From: Candidatus Fermentibacteraceae bacterium
GTDB lineage: Bacteria; Fermentibacterota; Fermentibacteria; Fermentibacterales; JCC-6
Length of the DNA stretch: 64,000 bases
NCBI GenBank assembly: GCA_016744855.1
Contig: JADGDO010000009.1
Span: 65,871-129,870 of the forward strand
Direction: 5' to 3'
The position numbers and the translations under genes were made by a program. Every line of letters starts with the position of its first letter. The first letter of the stretch is position 1. The notes beneath the pieces were generated by a model. That model saw nothing but the letters and a program-made list of their open reading frames with translations, had not been told where the DNA came from and searched no databases. Below, piece after piece: positions 26,187-36,135 of the stretch.

Positions 26187-27033
26187 AGATAGTGCTTTCA
26201 AGGTTGAGGAAGCCATGAATCAACTTCCTCTTTTTTTTGAAGAGAGCCCACAGTCGGAACATTGCTATTATTCTCTCCAAGCTGGAGGGAAGAGACTCAG
26301 GCCATTTTTTGTTCTCCAGGCCTGTTCATCTCTTGGGGGGAACCCCGAAGATGCTTTACCTGCTGCATGCTCGGTGGAGATGATTCATACTTATTCTCTC
26401 ATACATGATGACTTACCCGGAATGGATGATGATGATATCCGTAGAGGGAAGCCTACTCTTCACAGGATCTGCTCAGTAGAGAGTGCTGTTTTCGCAGCAG
26501 ACAGACTTCTGTTGGAATCCTTCAGAACTCTTATCCGAACTAATCGCTCTGCGTTGCAGGTGAGGGCTATGCTGAAAAAACTTGTTTCAGCAGCAGGTGC
26601 TTCTTTCCTTGTAGGAGGACAGTTCATGGATATGTATCATCCTTCTTGCGCTGACCGCAAATGGACCGAACGAATGATCACCGGCAAGACATCTGCCATG
26701 ATAAGAGTTTCCATGGAGCTCGGAGCGATGGTTTCCGGTGTTTCAGACCGGGAACTCTCTATGATTTCTTCTATTGGAAATGAAACGGGCTGGTTGTTTC
26801 AACTCACTGATGACATTCTTGATGTTACCGGAACCTCACTTGAAATGGGGAAAGCTGTTTCAAAGGATGCCGAAATGGGGAAGTGGAACCCAGTCAGTGA
26901 GCTCGGAGTCACAGGTGCAAGGGAACTTGCCCGTAGAAATGCAGCCTCTATTATGAAGCGCCTTGATTCCCTTAACGGTGACTGGACAATGATCAGAGAA
27001 CTTGTGGAATACCTTCCGGAAAGAAGGAAATAG
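26152..27033 (+). CDS. ispA: Polyprenyl (farnesyl/geranylgeranyl) diphosphate synthase
   Basis: Trans-prenyltransferase that condenses isopentenyl diphosphate onto an allylic primer to make C15 or C20 diphosphates for quinone and undecaprenyl synthesis. About 293 aa. The first Asp-rich motif is DDLPGMDDDD, with the two-residue insertion of bacterial type II FPP synthases. The second is QLTDDILD, and AGGKRLRP and KTSAMI are also in place. Product length cannot be fixed by eye. Start candidates are GTG 26146, ATG 26152 and ATG 26158, all inside the end of ymdB; 26152 is best spaced from AAGG. It is followed directly by dxs. Confidence 0.9.
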   Translation: MSMSSRLKSALKDSAFKVEEAMNQLPLFFEESPQSEHCYYSLQAGGKRLRPFFVLQACSSLGGNPEDALPAACSVEMIHTYSLIHDDLPGMDDDDIRRGKPTLHRICSVESAVFAADRLLLESFRTLIRTNRSALQVRAMLKKLVSAAGASFLVGGQFMDMYHPSCADRKWTERMITGKTSAMIRVSMELGAMVSGVSDRELSMISSIGNETGWLFQLTDDILDVTGTSLEMGKAVSKDAEMGKWNPVSELGVTGARELARRNAASIMKRLDSLNGDWTMIRELVEYLPERRK

Positions 27034-28886
27034 TGTTACAGATTCTTGACAGAATTCAGTATCCATCTCAGATAGCTGATCTTACTCTCGAAGAACGGGT
27101 TACTCTTGCAGCAGAGATCAGAGAGAGAATTATTGGTGTTATCTGTAAAACCGGAGGTCACCTCGCGTCGAGCCTCGGTGTTGTGGAACTTACAATTGCT
27201 TTGCTAACAATTTACGATCCGGAAAATGATAAAATTGTTTGGGATGTCGGTCATCAGACCTATCCCTGGAAACTTCTTACCGGTCGTAGAGAGCTTTTTC
27301 ATACAATCAGACAAACCGGCGGACTTAGCGGTTTTCCCAGAAGAAGCGAAAGTAAATACGATACCTTTGGAACAGGGCACTCAAGCACTTCAATTAGTGC
27401 AGCACTCGGTTTTGCTGCTGCTCGCGATTTGTCAGGTAGAACTGAGAGGGTTGTGGCTGTAATCGGAGATGGTTCAATTACAGCTGGGCTTGCTCTAGAA
27501 GGCATCAATAATGTCGGCGCTCTGCAAACTGACGTGACAATTATTCTCAACGACAATGAAATGTCTATTTCAAAGAATGTTGGTGCTCTTTCGAAGCATC
27601 TGAATAAGCTGCTCACGGATCCTACCTACAACAAGTTCAAGGATGGAGTGTGGAAAGCTCTTGGCAAGCTTCCTTCCCTTGGTGATAGAATGAGAATAGC
27701 CGCACATGAGGTTTCCTCTGCAATTAAGAAAACAATTGTTACACCAGCCAGTATTTTCGAGGAATTCGGAGTTACCTATTTCGGGCCGATTCCGGGTCAT
27801 GATCTTGCAGCTCTTACGGGTGTAATGCAGAGAGTTAAAAATATTCCGGGTCCTGTTCTTGTCCATGTTATTACAAAGAAGGGGAAGGGTTACAGCCCTG
27901 CAGAGATACAACCAGTATCACATCACGGTATCAGTGGTGCTGAGATTAAACATCCAGGAGTCACCTTTACAAAGGCTTTCTCGGAAGCGCTTCTTGACGT
28001 TGCAGAAAAGGATCCTACGGTGGTAGCAATTACTGCTGCCATGCCGGACGGCACCGGCCTTACAGAATTTGCAAAGAAATATCCTCTTCGGTTTTTCGAC
28101 GTGGGTATTGCTGAACAACATGCTGTTACCTTTGCAGCCGGGCTTGCTTTTGGTGGGACGAAGCCGGTTGTGGCTGTTTACAGCAGTTTTATGCAGCGTT
28201 GTTATGACCAGGTCATTCATGACGTTGCACTTCAAAATGCTCCAGTTCTTTTCGCGATGGACAGAGCGGGGGTTGTCGGAGCAGATGGTCCTACTCATCA
28301 CGGCATTTTTGATATTCCAATGTTTCTCTCAATTCCACAACTCTGCCTCGCTGCCCCAAGAGATTGTACCGTCTTGAAAAAACTGGTTTCCAGTGTACTT
28401 TCCGACCTTTCCGAACCCACCGGTATTCGCTACCCCAGGGGGAAGGAACCGGAATTGAGATTCCCCTCGCCGGACTCTCTACCGAAGGGAACCGGACAGG
28501 TTGTGCGTAAGGGTGATGATGTTCTTCTGGTAGCTGCAGGATCGATGGTTTCCACAGCGGTACATGCTGCAGAACTACTTGAACAAAGAGGTATCAGTGT
28601 AATGGTCTATGATCCAATATGGTTAAAACCAGCGCCTGTGGAAGAGCTCCGGAAGCTTGCCTCAAGTCGCCTTCCTGTCACCCTGGAAGAGGGTTCTATT
28701 TGTGGCGGATTCGGTCAGTTCCTTGCTTCATCTTTACCGGAATGCAGTACTCTTTGTCTCGGTATTCCGGATGAATTTGTTCCACACGGTAGTACCAGCG
28801 AGCTCTTTGCAGATTTGGGACTTGATCCCACTGGGGTAGCTGCTTCGATTGAGAAGCATGTAAAGGCCATACATGAAGCCAGTTAG
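27033..28886 (+). CDS. dxs: 1-deoxy-D-xylulose-5-phosphate synthase
   Basis: Thiamine-diphosphate enzyme that joins pyruvate and glyceraldehyde 3-phosphate, the entry step of the MEP isoprenoid route. It is 617 aa. Motifs: WDVGHQTYPWKLLTGR, FGTGHSSTSISAALG, the ThDP/Mg loop GDGSITAGLALEGINN, and transketolase motif DVGIAEQHAVTFAAGLA. The GTG start overlaps the ispA TAG by one base and follows AGAAGGAAA. Pairing with ispA makes an isoprenoid module inside the operon. Confidence 0.97.
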   Translation: MLQILDRIQYPSQIADLTLEERVTLAAEIRERIIGVICKTGGHLASSLGVVELTIALLTIYDPENDKIVWDVGHQTYPWKLLTGRRELFHTIRQTGGLSGFPRRSESKYDTFGTGHSSTSISAALGFAAARDLSGRTERVVAVIGDGSITAGLALEGINNVGALQTDVTIILNDNEMSISKNVGALSKHLNKLLTDPTYNKFKDGVWKALGKLPSLGDRMRIAAHEVSSAIKKTIVTPASIFEEFGVTYFGPIPGHDLAALTGVMQRVKNIPGPVLVHVITKKGKGYSPAEIQPVSHHGISGAEIKHPGVTFTKAFSEALLDVAEKDPTVVAITAAMPDGTGLTEFAKKYPLRFFDVGIAEQHAVTFAAGLAFGGTKPVVAVYSSFMQRCYDQVIHDVALQNAPVLFAMDRAGVVGADGPTHHGIFDIPMFLSIPQLCLAAPRDCTVLKKLVSSVLSDLSEPTGIRYPRGKEPELRFPSPDSLPKGTGQVVRKGDDVLLVAAGSMVSTAVHAAELLEQRGISVMVYDPIWLKPAPVEELRKLASSRLPVTLEEGSICGGFGQFLASSLPECSTLCLGIPDEFVPHGSTSELFADLGLDPTGVAASIEKHVKAIHEAS

Positions 28887-29655
28887 AAACATCTATATTC
28901 CTGACCATGTTTGTACTCACGAAGATTTAGTTGTTAACGCAGGGATCAATGTAGTGGATCAACCGGACTGTGCAGATGCTGCCGTTGCAATCGGAGGAGA
29001 TGGAACCATACTGAAGGTTATGGACACTCTTCTTGGAAGGAATCTTCCCGTTCTGGGCGTAAACGCTGGGCATCTGGGTTTTCTAGCGGATTGTGAGTTT
29101 GACAAGATAGAAGAGTCACTGAACTGCCTGATTTCCGGTGATTATGAAGTAGATAATTTGCCCGTTCTGAAGACCACAGGCCCCAAGGGTGTTCGAGTCA
29201 GGGCACTGAATGAAATTTGTATTAGCCGTTCTGCTGAAGGCGGAATTCTTCATATAAAAGTTCTTGTGGATGGCCGAGAGGTTGCTGTCGTTGCGTCCGA
29301 TGGTGTTCTTGTTTCAACACCTTCCGGTTCAACGGCATACAATCTTTCCTGTGGTGGCCCTATTCTACACCCGAACCTTCCAGTTGCTATAATTACACCT
29401 ATCTGCCCTCACCTTCTTGCTATCAGACCTATAGTAGTTCCACTCTCTGCCAGAATTGAGTTTTCAATTCTGCGCTCCAGAGGGAAAAACCCTTTGATAC
29501 TGGCTGATGGAATGGCAAAGTGTGGATCAATGACTGAAGGAGATACTATTACTGTTGAATTATCTTCTCTTGTGTGCCCGGTAATTAGAACTGGTAGACG
29601 GTCAGATTATTATGCCATGCTCGGTAAGAAGCTTGGCTGGGGATACAGAGGTTAG
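28873..29655 (+). CDS. nadK: NAD kinase
   Basis: Phosphorylates NAD to NADP in the cytoplasm. It is 260 aa. The catalytic GGDGT is at residues 41-45, GVNAGHLGFLADC follows, and the NAD-binding SDGVLVSTPSGSTAYNLS segment is intact. The ATG overlaps dxs by 14 nt and recN follows after 4 nt. The nadK-recN adjacency is widespread in bacteria. Confidence 0.95.
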   Translation: MKPVRNIYIPDHVCTHEDLVVNAGINVVDQPDCADAAVAIGGDGTILKVMDTLLGRNLPVLGVNAGHLGFLADCEFDKIEESLNCLISGDYEVDNLPVLKTTGPKGVRVRALNEICISRSAEGGILHIKVLVDGREVAVVASDGVLVSTPSGSTAYNLSCGGPILHPNLPVAIITPICPHLLAIRPIVVPLSARIEFSILRSRGKNPLILADGMAKCGSMTEGDTITVELSSLVCPVIRTGRRSDYYAMLGKKLGWGYRG

Positions 29656-29659
29656 CCGG

Positions 29660-31291
29660 ATGTTGATGCTGCGCTCTATCTCCCTAAAAAATCTGGCAAC
29701 AATAAGCGATACTTCAATGGAGTTCGGTAAAGGATTAAATGTAATTACCGGGGAAACCGGTAGTGGAAAATCCATTCTTGTCGATGGTCTCATGCTTGCT
29801 ATCGGAGCCAGAGCGGACAAAGCTCTTGTCAGACCCGGAACAAAAACCGCTTCTGTTGAAGCACTCTTCCAATTACCAAACGGCGAAGAGACTCTGATAC
29901 GAAGAGAAATCAGTGCTCTAGGGCGAAGTCGGGTGTTTATGGATGACGCCTTATCGACTCTTGAGGAAGTCCGCACTAATGTTCAGGATTACATTACCCT
30001 TCACAGCCAAAGATCTACACCTGTTCTTCTTAAAGCTTCCAGGCAGATGGATGTCCTGGATAGTTTTGCCGGTGTTATGCCGTTGCGGGAAACTTATCTG
30101 CAGATGTTTACAAAATGGAATTCAGCTAATGCACGAAGCAGGAAGCTGAAGAAATTTCTCGGTGAGTCTAATGCAACTGTGGAACTGCTTCTTCATGAGA
30201 TGTCTCTTTTCGATCAGATAGAACCCTCGCTCGAAGATTACAATTCACTGGTAGAGAGTAGACTGCAGGTAAGAAAAACTATGGAGCAGGCAACTCTGTT
30301 TGAACAGTCTATGGAAGCATTGCAGGGTGATGATGGAGTTGCAACAGTACTTTCCGGGCTTCTTAGAAGATTTCAAAGGGAAGCTTCCGAAAGGGAGGAG
30401 CTGGCTGAACTAATTTCCCAGGCGACAATATCACTAGATGAGGCATCCAATCTTATAATGTTGGAAATCTCTGCTCTTGAAGATGCACCTGTCAAAATCT
30501 CAGGTATTGATAGCAGGCTTGATGAATACTCTGTTCTTATATCTAGGTGCGGTGGAACAATTGGATCTGTACTCGAACACAGAGAAACCCTTTCCTTGAG
30601 GCTTCAGGAGTATTCTGATGCAGGTGAAGAGTTGAAATCCATTGAAGCAGAATTACCCGGGCTTACAGCAGAAGTCAGAGTAATTGCAGGGCAACTTACA
30701 GAGAAAAGAAAAGCTGCTGCCGGTAAACTTGCTGCGCAATCTGTTGCTGAGATGAAAAAACTTAATATGCCGTATGCACAGTTCGGAATCCAGTTTAATC
30801 CTCCCTTCGCTTCCCCCTCTATGGTGGCAGAACTTCAGTTGGATTCGTGTGGAGCTGAATCCGTTCAGTTTATGTTTTCGGCGAACAAGGGAATTCCTAT
30901 GGATTCGCTTGAAACCGTTGCTAGCGGTGGAGAACTTTCCAGGGTTGCTCTGGCACTTGCCCTTGTTGTTGCTGATTCATCCTCTCCAGCTACTCTTGTC
31001 TTTGATGAAATAGATGCAGGTACAGGCGGTGAGACGGCACATAATCTTGCTGAATCACTGCTCAAAGCCTCGCATAACAGACAGATAATTGTTATATCCC
31101 ATCTTGCTCAAATTGCTTCCAGGGCACACAGGCACCTTGCAGTTACTAAAACTTACAGTGAAGGCTTGCCGACAACATTGGTTTCAGTTCTTGATTCAGA
31201 ACCGGAACAGTTGAAGGAGCTTGCCCGATTGCTGGGTGGCGGTGCAGGTGCGGAACATCATGCTTCCCTTCTTCTTGGAGGAACCAATTGA
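29660..31291 (+). CDS. recN: DNA repair protein RecN
   Basis: SMC-like ATPase of double-strand-break repair, 543 aa. The N-terminal part has the Walker A GETGSGKSI, the middle is a coiled coil, and the C-terminal head carries the ABC signature VASGGELSRVALA and Walker B LVFDEIDAGTGGETA. The start is the ATG at 29660, 8 nt after AGAGG; an upstream in-frame ATG within nadK gives an N-terminus not seen in the family. Confidence 0.95.
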   Translation: MLMLRSISLKNLATISDTSMEFGKGLNVITGETGSGKSILVDGLMLAIGARADKALVRPGTKTASVEALFQLPNGEETLIRREISALGRSRVFMDDALSTLEEVRTNVQDYITLHSQRSTPVLLKASRQMDVLDSFAGVMPLRETYLQMFTKWNSANARSRKLKKFLGESNATVELLLHEMSLFDQIEPSLEDYNSLVESRLQVRKTMEQATLFEQSMEALQGDDGVATVLSGLLRRFQREASEREELAELISQATISLDEASNLIMLEISALEDAPVKISGIDSRLDEYSVLISRCGGTIGSVLEHRETLSLRLQEYSDAGEELKSIEAELPGLTAEVRVIAGQLTEKRKAAAGKLAAQSVAEMKKLNMPYAQFGIQFNPPFASPSMVAELQLDSCGAESVQFMFSANKGIPMDSLETVASGGELSRVALALALVVADSSSPATLVFDEIDAGTGGETAHNLAESLLKASHNRQIIVISHLAQIASRAHRHLAVTKTYSEGLPTTLVSVLDSEPEQLKELARLLGGGAGAEHHASLLLGGTN

Positions 31292-31851
31292 TAGCGGGTC
31301 GTTTTTTCACTGCAGCAAATGTTGTCAGCATACTCAGAATCCCACTAGCTATCACCGCATGTTTCTTCCTCCGCGAGGGTAATCCCGCGTTAACTCTTCT
31401 GTTCGTTGTTCTTGCCATTGTATCCGATGCACTTGATGGTAAAATTGCAAGAATGACCGGAACAGTCAGTGACTGGGGGAAAATTCTTGATCCACTTGCT
31501 GATAAGGTTGCTTTTGCTGTTTTCGCTCTTACGCTTCTTCTTCTTGATCTGATCCCCTTGTGGATTATAGGTGTGCTTTTAATCAGAGATCTGCTGATAA
31601 TTATCGGTGGTCTTCTTTTCTACCGTCATCAAAAACCTCCCTCTTCCAACATATGGGGCAAGCTTGCAACATTATTTCTGTCGGTATACATGTTGCGCCA
31701 GGCAGTTTTTATCGGGTTTCAGCTACCTAGCGAAGACTTTCTTTGGAATACAGATTTACTTGGCTTACTTTCTGTTTTTATGGTGCTCTTCAGTTTTACC
31801 ACTTATGTGTATACTGCGATCAAGTTAAGAGGAGATACTGATGCGGCTTAA
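31288..31851 (+). CDS. pgsA: CDP-alcohol phosphatidyltransferase (PgsA-like)
   Basis: Membrane enzyme of phospholipid synthesis, probably CDP-diacylglycerol-glycerol-3-phosphate phosphatidyltransferase. It is 187 aa with about five membrane segments. The family signature D-G-x2-A-R-x8-G-x3-D-x3-D is seen in SDALDGKIARMTG followed by DWGKILDPLADK. Sequence motifs do not separate PgsA from related CDP-alcohol transferases with certainty. It uses a TTG start that overlaps the recN stop (TTGA), and smc overlaps its end by 11 nt. Confidence 0.85.
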   Translation: MIAGRFFTAANVVSILRIPLAITACFFLREGNPALTLLFVVLAIVSDALDGKIARMTGTVSDWGKILDPLADKVAFAVFALTLLLLDLIPLWIIGVLLIRDLLIIIGGLLFYRHQKPPSSNIWGKLATLFLSVYMLRQAVFIGFQLPSEDFLWNTDLLGLLSVFMVLFSFTTYVYTAIKLRGDTDAA

Positions 31852-34800
31852 ACGACTTGAGATTGTTGGATTCAAATCATTTGCAGATCCTTTTAGGATT
31901 GACTTCAAGAATGGAATCTCTGCTATTGTGGGTCCAAACGGATGTGGTAAAAGCAATGTTGCCGATGCCGTCAGGTGGGTTTTGGGCAACCAGAGTCCCA
32001 AACAACTCAGAGCCGATAGGATGGAATCTGTTATTTTTTCAGGTTCTGCAAAGCGGAAACAGCTTGGAATGGCTGAAGTTATACTTACCTTCGACAATTC
32101 CGACAGATTGCTTACTCTCGATTTCGACGAGGTATCGGTCTCCCGAAAGCTGTTCCGTACAGGTGACAGTGAATACAGTATTAATGGTAGTCGTTGCCGT
32201 CTCATGGATATTACTGATCTTGTAGTTGACAGAGGCCTTGGCTCAACCGGTTACTGGATACTTGAGTCAAAAATGGTCGGTACTATTCTTTCAAGCAAAC
32301 CCGAAGATCGAAGATTTCTTTTTGACGAGGCCGCAGGTATCGTGAAGTACAAAATTCAAAGACACCGTGCCGAGTTGAAACTGAAATCTGCCGCAAGTGA
32401 TCTGGAAAGACTGTCAGATATTATCGTAGAGGTAGAGACAACCTGTAACGGCCTTAAACGGCAGGTTTCTGCCTACCGAAGACACAGTAAAGTTTCCGAA
32501 GTCATAACGGCTGTAAAAGAGGCGATGAGCTTTCAAGAGTCTTCTGAAATCAGAGCAAGGCTTGAGGAAAAGGCAAAGCTTCTTGATGAAACAGGTTCAG
32601 TGGTGGGAAGAGAAACGTCTGCACTCTCATCTAAGAGTACAGTTCTTGCAGAGGCCAGAATGGAGTTCAGCAGAGTCCAGAACCGATTGGATGAAGCGCA
32701 CAGAAAGTGTGCCGATCTTGACTCCAGGCTTGCATCCAATGATAGAGAATCAGCTGTTACAACTGAAAGAATTACTTCTGTTGAAATGAGAATCGCGGAA
32801 AATAATGCAAGGCTGGCCAGAGAGCGCGAACGCATCCATCGTTATACTGCTGACTCTGAAAAACTGGAGGATGAGAGGGCTGAACTTGTTCTCTCTTTCA
32901 AAGGACTTGAAGACAATCACACTCAATCCGTGAAGAACCTTACAGACCTTAGACAGCATCTCGTTAGATTGAATTCAGATCAGACCGCAGCAAAAAGAGC
33001 CAGACGCGAGCTGGACATTGAACTCGAGAAGCTGAGCCAAAAATACCGCGAGCAAATCCGGATGGAAGAAGCCCGTATCCAAAGGCTTTCAACCGTCAGA
33101 GAATCGATTGACTCACAGGTAGAGAGGCAAGGGATCCTTTCAGGGAGTATTTCTCGCTACAGCGAAGATCTGGCTCTACTGAAGTCCGGAACTGAACGTA
33201 TAGAAAAGTCACTCAGTGATAAGATTGACTTACAATCTTCTCTTAGAGAAAAATCACTCGAGCTAGGTGAAAAAATCTCTGAATCAGGTCAGGCTGTTGC
33301 TGTACTGCAAGAACAGGTTCGAAGGGTGAACACTCTTCTTAAGGAATCTTCAACAGCTGGATCAATATCTTTGTTAATTAAGCCGCTTCCCGGGATGGGG
33401 AAGGCTATTGGAGCATATCTGGACAGCTTTGATTCTGCCACATATCTTGCAAGCATAAACTCGGATACTCCTTCCGATGGCAGTAGGTATATGCTTCCAG
33501 TATCAACATTTACGGGAAAATCACCCGTTGGGGCAGTGTCACTGATTGAGTGTGTGGAAACGAATGACGATGATCAGCTTGTTGCCAACCTTCTCAGCTA
33601 TGGTGTTCTTGCTGCTGATTCGACTACTGCTAATGAATGGATCAAGGCAGGATTTAACCGCATTGTTGTTACGAAACATGGTGACATTTTCAGACCCGAA
33701 GGACTCGTGAGACTTGGTGTATCCGAGACCAACGCCGGGGCACTTGAGCTTACCGATATATTGGAGGATCTTGATTTACAGCTTCTTGAGACTACACAAA
33801 GCAGAGATCAACAGAGCGCTTCTCTCAAAGGGTTCAATGAGGAACTTGCAGGTTGCGTAGACTCCATAAAAGTAATCAGGGATGAACTGAGAATCAATGA
33901 GAAGAAGCTTGCTGTAACACAGACTTCTCTTGAAAACCATGAGAAGGAATTCTCCTCTCTCGATAGCAGGGTGCTCTCATTAAAGAAGGAGCTTGCGCAA
34001 TTGGAGAACTCTGATTCTGCAGGAACAGGTCTTGCCGTTGAAGAGAGTATTGCTGCTACCGAAGCAACAAGAGGAGAAGCGGCAGCTCTGGAAGAAAAAA
34101 GTGGTGTTCTCGTCTCTCAGGCCGAGGCCAAGCTGGCTGAGGCTGCACGTGAACAGGACAAATGCAGCTTTAATCTCAGAGAAAACCAGACGAGACAGAA
34201 GGAGATTTCAGGAAGAATAGATATGCTCAACAATGAGGCAGATACTCTTCATGACCTTCTGGACGAACTTCAGCGGGAGAACGAAACTTCCGGAGGAAGT
34301 ATTGCTTCATTAAAAAGCAGAATTGAGATATTGAGCAGGGAAAGCGGTCAACTGAAAACAACGCGCGGAGTAGAAGAAAGCTCAAGAAATGATTATTCCA
34401 AGGAGAGAAATACTCTCATGGAAAGCACAGCAATTCTGGAGAAGGAAGTACAGCAGGTTAGAGAGAAGCTAGGAAGAGCTAAAAGCCTGATGATTGAACT
34501 TGAGGCCCAAACGGCATCACTCAAAGAGAAATTGAATAATCTGGAAGGTGATTGCACAGTAGAGGAAAATCCTTTCTTGGGAAAATCTCCGGAGCAGCTT
34601 CAGCGCGAGCTAATAGAAAGAAATGCTGTTCTTGACAGGATTGGTCCCGTTAACATGCTCGCTGTTTCTGAATTTGACGAAGCCAAAGAACGGCTCGATT
34701 ATCTGGTTCAGCAGAGGGATGACCTGGACAGCGCCAGGGCTTCACTTTCGAGAGCTATTGCAGAAATCAACACTGAAGCAGCCGCAAGATTCAAAGAAAC

Positions 34801-35248
34801 CTTCGAATTGGTAAGAGAAAACTTCAAGGAAATGTTTTTTAAGCTTTTTGGTGGAGGAGAAGGTGACATTATCTCAATTGAAGGGGATGATCCTCTTGAG
34901 GGTGGAATTGACATTCTCGCTAGACCTAAGGGCAAAAAATTAAAGAATGTGATTGCTCTTTCAGAAGGTGAGAGGGCCCTTACGGCTGTTGCACTTCTTT
35001 TCAGCCTTTATCTGGTCAAGCCATCTCCATTCTGCGTGCTTGATGAACTCGATGGACCGTTCGATGATTCTAATACAGACAAGTTCGTTGCAATTTTGAG
35101 AGATTTCAGCGCGAACACTCAATTTATAGTGATAACACACAACAAACGAACAATGGAAGGCGCCGATGTGCTTTATGGTATCACCATGGCCGAAGAGGGT
35201 GTCAGTACTATCACATCAGTAAGCCTGGAAGAGATGGTGCAGGAGTAG
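31841..35248 (+). CDS. smc: Chromosome segregation ATPase SMC
   Basis: Condensin ATPase that organises and segregates the chromosome, 1135 aa. The N-terminal head has Walker A GPNGCGKSN (residues 31-39), followed by two long coiled coils around a hinge at about residues 505-640. In the C-terminal head the ABC signature reads ALSEGERAL where LSGGERAL is usual, and Walker B reads LDELDGPFDDSN where DEVDAxLDxxN is usual. Length and all domains are intact, so it is presumably functional though divergent. scpA and scpB are not nearby. ftsY follows with a 1-nt overlap. Confidence 0.95.
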   Translation: MRLKRLEIVGFKSFADPFRIDFKNGISAIVGPNGCGKSNVADAVRWVLGNQSPKQLRADRMESVIFSGSAKRKQLGMAEVILTFDNSDRLLTLDFDEVSVSRKLFRTGDSEYSINGSRCRLMDITDLVVDRGLGSTGYWILESKMVGTILSSKPEDRRFLFDEAAGIVKYKIQRHRAELKLKSAASDLERLSDIIVEVETTCNGLKRQVSAYRRHSKVSEVITAVKEAMSFQESSEIRARLEEKAKLLDETGSVVGRETSALSSKSTVLAEARMEFSRVQNRLDEAHRKCADLDSRLASNDRESAVTTERITSVEMRIAENNARLARERERIHRYTADSEKLEDERAELVLSFKGLEDNHTQSVKNLTDLRQHLVRLNSDQTAAKRARRELDIELEKLSQKYREQIRMEEARIQRLSTVRESIDSQVERQGILSGSISRYSEDLALLKSGTERIEKSLSDKIDLQSSLREKSLELGEKISESGQAVAVLQEQVRRVNTLLKESSTAGSISLLIKPLPGMGKAIGAYLDSFDSATYLASINSDTPSDGSRYMLPVSTFTGKSPVGAVSLIECVETNDDDQLVANLLSYGVLAADSTTANEWIKAGFNRIVVTKHGDIFRPEGLVRLGVSETNAGALELTDILEDLDLQLLETTQSRDQQSASLKGFNEELAGCVDSIKVIRDELRINEKKLAVTQTSLENHEKEFSSLDSRVLSLKKELAQLENSDSAGTGLAVEESIAATEATRGEAAALEEKSGVLVSQAEAKLAEAAREQDKCSFNLRENQTRQKEISGRIDMLNNEADTLHDLLDELQRENETSGGSIASLKSRIEILSRESGQLKTTRGVEESSRNDYSKERNTLMESTAILEKEVQQVREKLGRAKSLMIELEAQTASLKEKLNNLEGDCTVEENPFLGKSPEQLQRELIERNAVLDRIGPVNMLAVSEFDEAKERLDYLVQQRDDLDSARASLSRAIAEINTEAAARFKETFELVRENFKEMFFKLFGGGEGDIISIEGDDPLEGGIDILARPKGKKLKNVIALSEGERALTAVALLFSLYLVKPSPFCVLDELDGPFDDSNTDKFVAILRDFSANTQFIVITHNKRTMEGADVLYGITMAEEGVSTITSVSLEEMVQE

Positions 35249-36135
35249 TGAATCTTAGAGAAAAACTGAAAAAAAGCAGAGATGCCCTGAACCGGAAACT
35301 TGGATTGGTTTTCGGCGAGGGAGTAGATGAAAATACCCTTGAGCTTGCAGAGGAAATACTGCTCGCCAGCGATTTGGGTTGGGAACTTACAGAACTTGTG
35401 CTGGAACGGTTCAGAAAAGAATTCAAACTGAACCGTGACAGCAGCTGGAAAGTAATTCTTGTAGATATTCTTGAGGAACTTCTACCGGAAAATAAGAGTT
35501 GGTCTTCTGACGCAAAGCCAGCTGTAACAATGGTAGTCGGTGTAAACGGGGCAGGAAAAACAACAACAATTGCACGCCTCTCTCAGGCTATTACGAGAGA
35601 TGGTCATTCAGTGCTTATGGGTTGTGCTGACACATACAGAGCAGCTGCCTCTGAGCAACTGGCCCTGTGGGGAGAGCGATTGGGCATTCCTGTTCACACA
35701 AGTATTGAAGGCACCGATCCCGGATCAGTAACTTTTGATGCTATTAAGAAAGCGCAGACTTTAAAGTTGGATCATGTGATAATAGATACTGCTGGAAGAT
35801 TGCCGACTCAAAAAGGTCTTATGGATGAGCTTTCCAAAGTTTACCGGGTTGCCGGTAAGGCCATGGAAGGTGCTCCTCACAGAGTTCTTCTTGTACTTGA
35901 TGGAACTGTGGGTCAGAATGCACTTCCTCAGGCGCAGCAGTTTATGAAGTTTATTCCGGTCACAGACATAGTGGTTACCAAACTTGATGGAACAGCAAAA
36001 GGTGGATCAGTTTTTGCAATGGCAAGAGAACTGAATCTGCCAATTAGATATATTGGTGTTGGTGAAGGCGCTGACGATTTGGTAGTATTTGACGGAAGGA
36101 CCTTTGTTGAAGCAATTGTCGGAGGAAATGACTGA
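35248..36135 (+). CDS. ftsY: Signal recognition particle receptor FtsY
   Basis: SRP GTPase that docks ribosome-SRP complexes at the membrane. It is 295 aa, a short form lacking the acidic A domain found in E. coli. The N domain (residues 1-85) precedes the G domain with GVNGAGKTTT (98-107), DTYRAAASEQL, DTAGRLPTQ and TKLDGTAKGG. The GTG start overlaps the smc stop by one base and follows AGGAG. The smc-ftsY pairing is common. Confidence 0.96.
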   Translation: MNLREKLKKSRDALNRKLGLVFGEGVDENTLELAEEILLASDLGWELTELVLERFRKEFKLNRDSSWKVILVDILEELLPENKSWSSDAKPAVTMVVGVNGAGKTTTIARLSQAITRDGHSVLMGCADTYRAAASEQLALWGERLGIPVHTSIEGTDPGSVTFDAIKKAQTLKLDHVIIDTAGRLPTQKGLMDELSKVYRVAGKAMEGAPHRVLLVLDGTVGQNALPQAQQFMKFIPVTDIVVTKLDGTAKGGSVFAMARELNLPIRYIGVGEGADDLVVFDGRTFVEAIVGGND

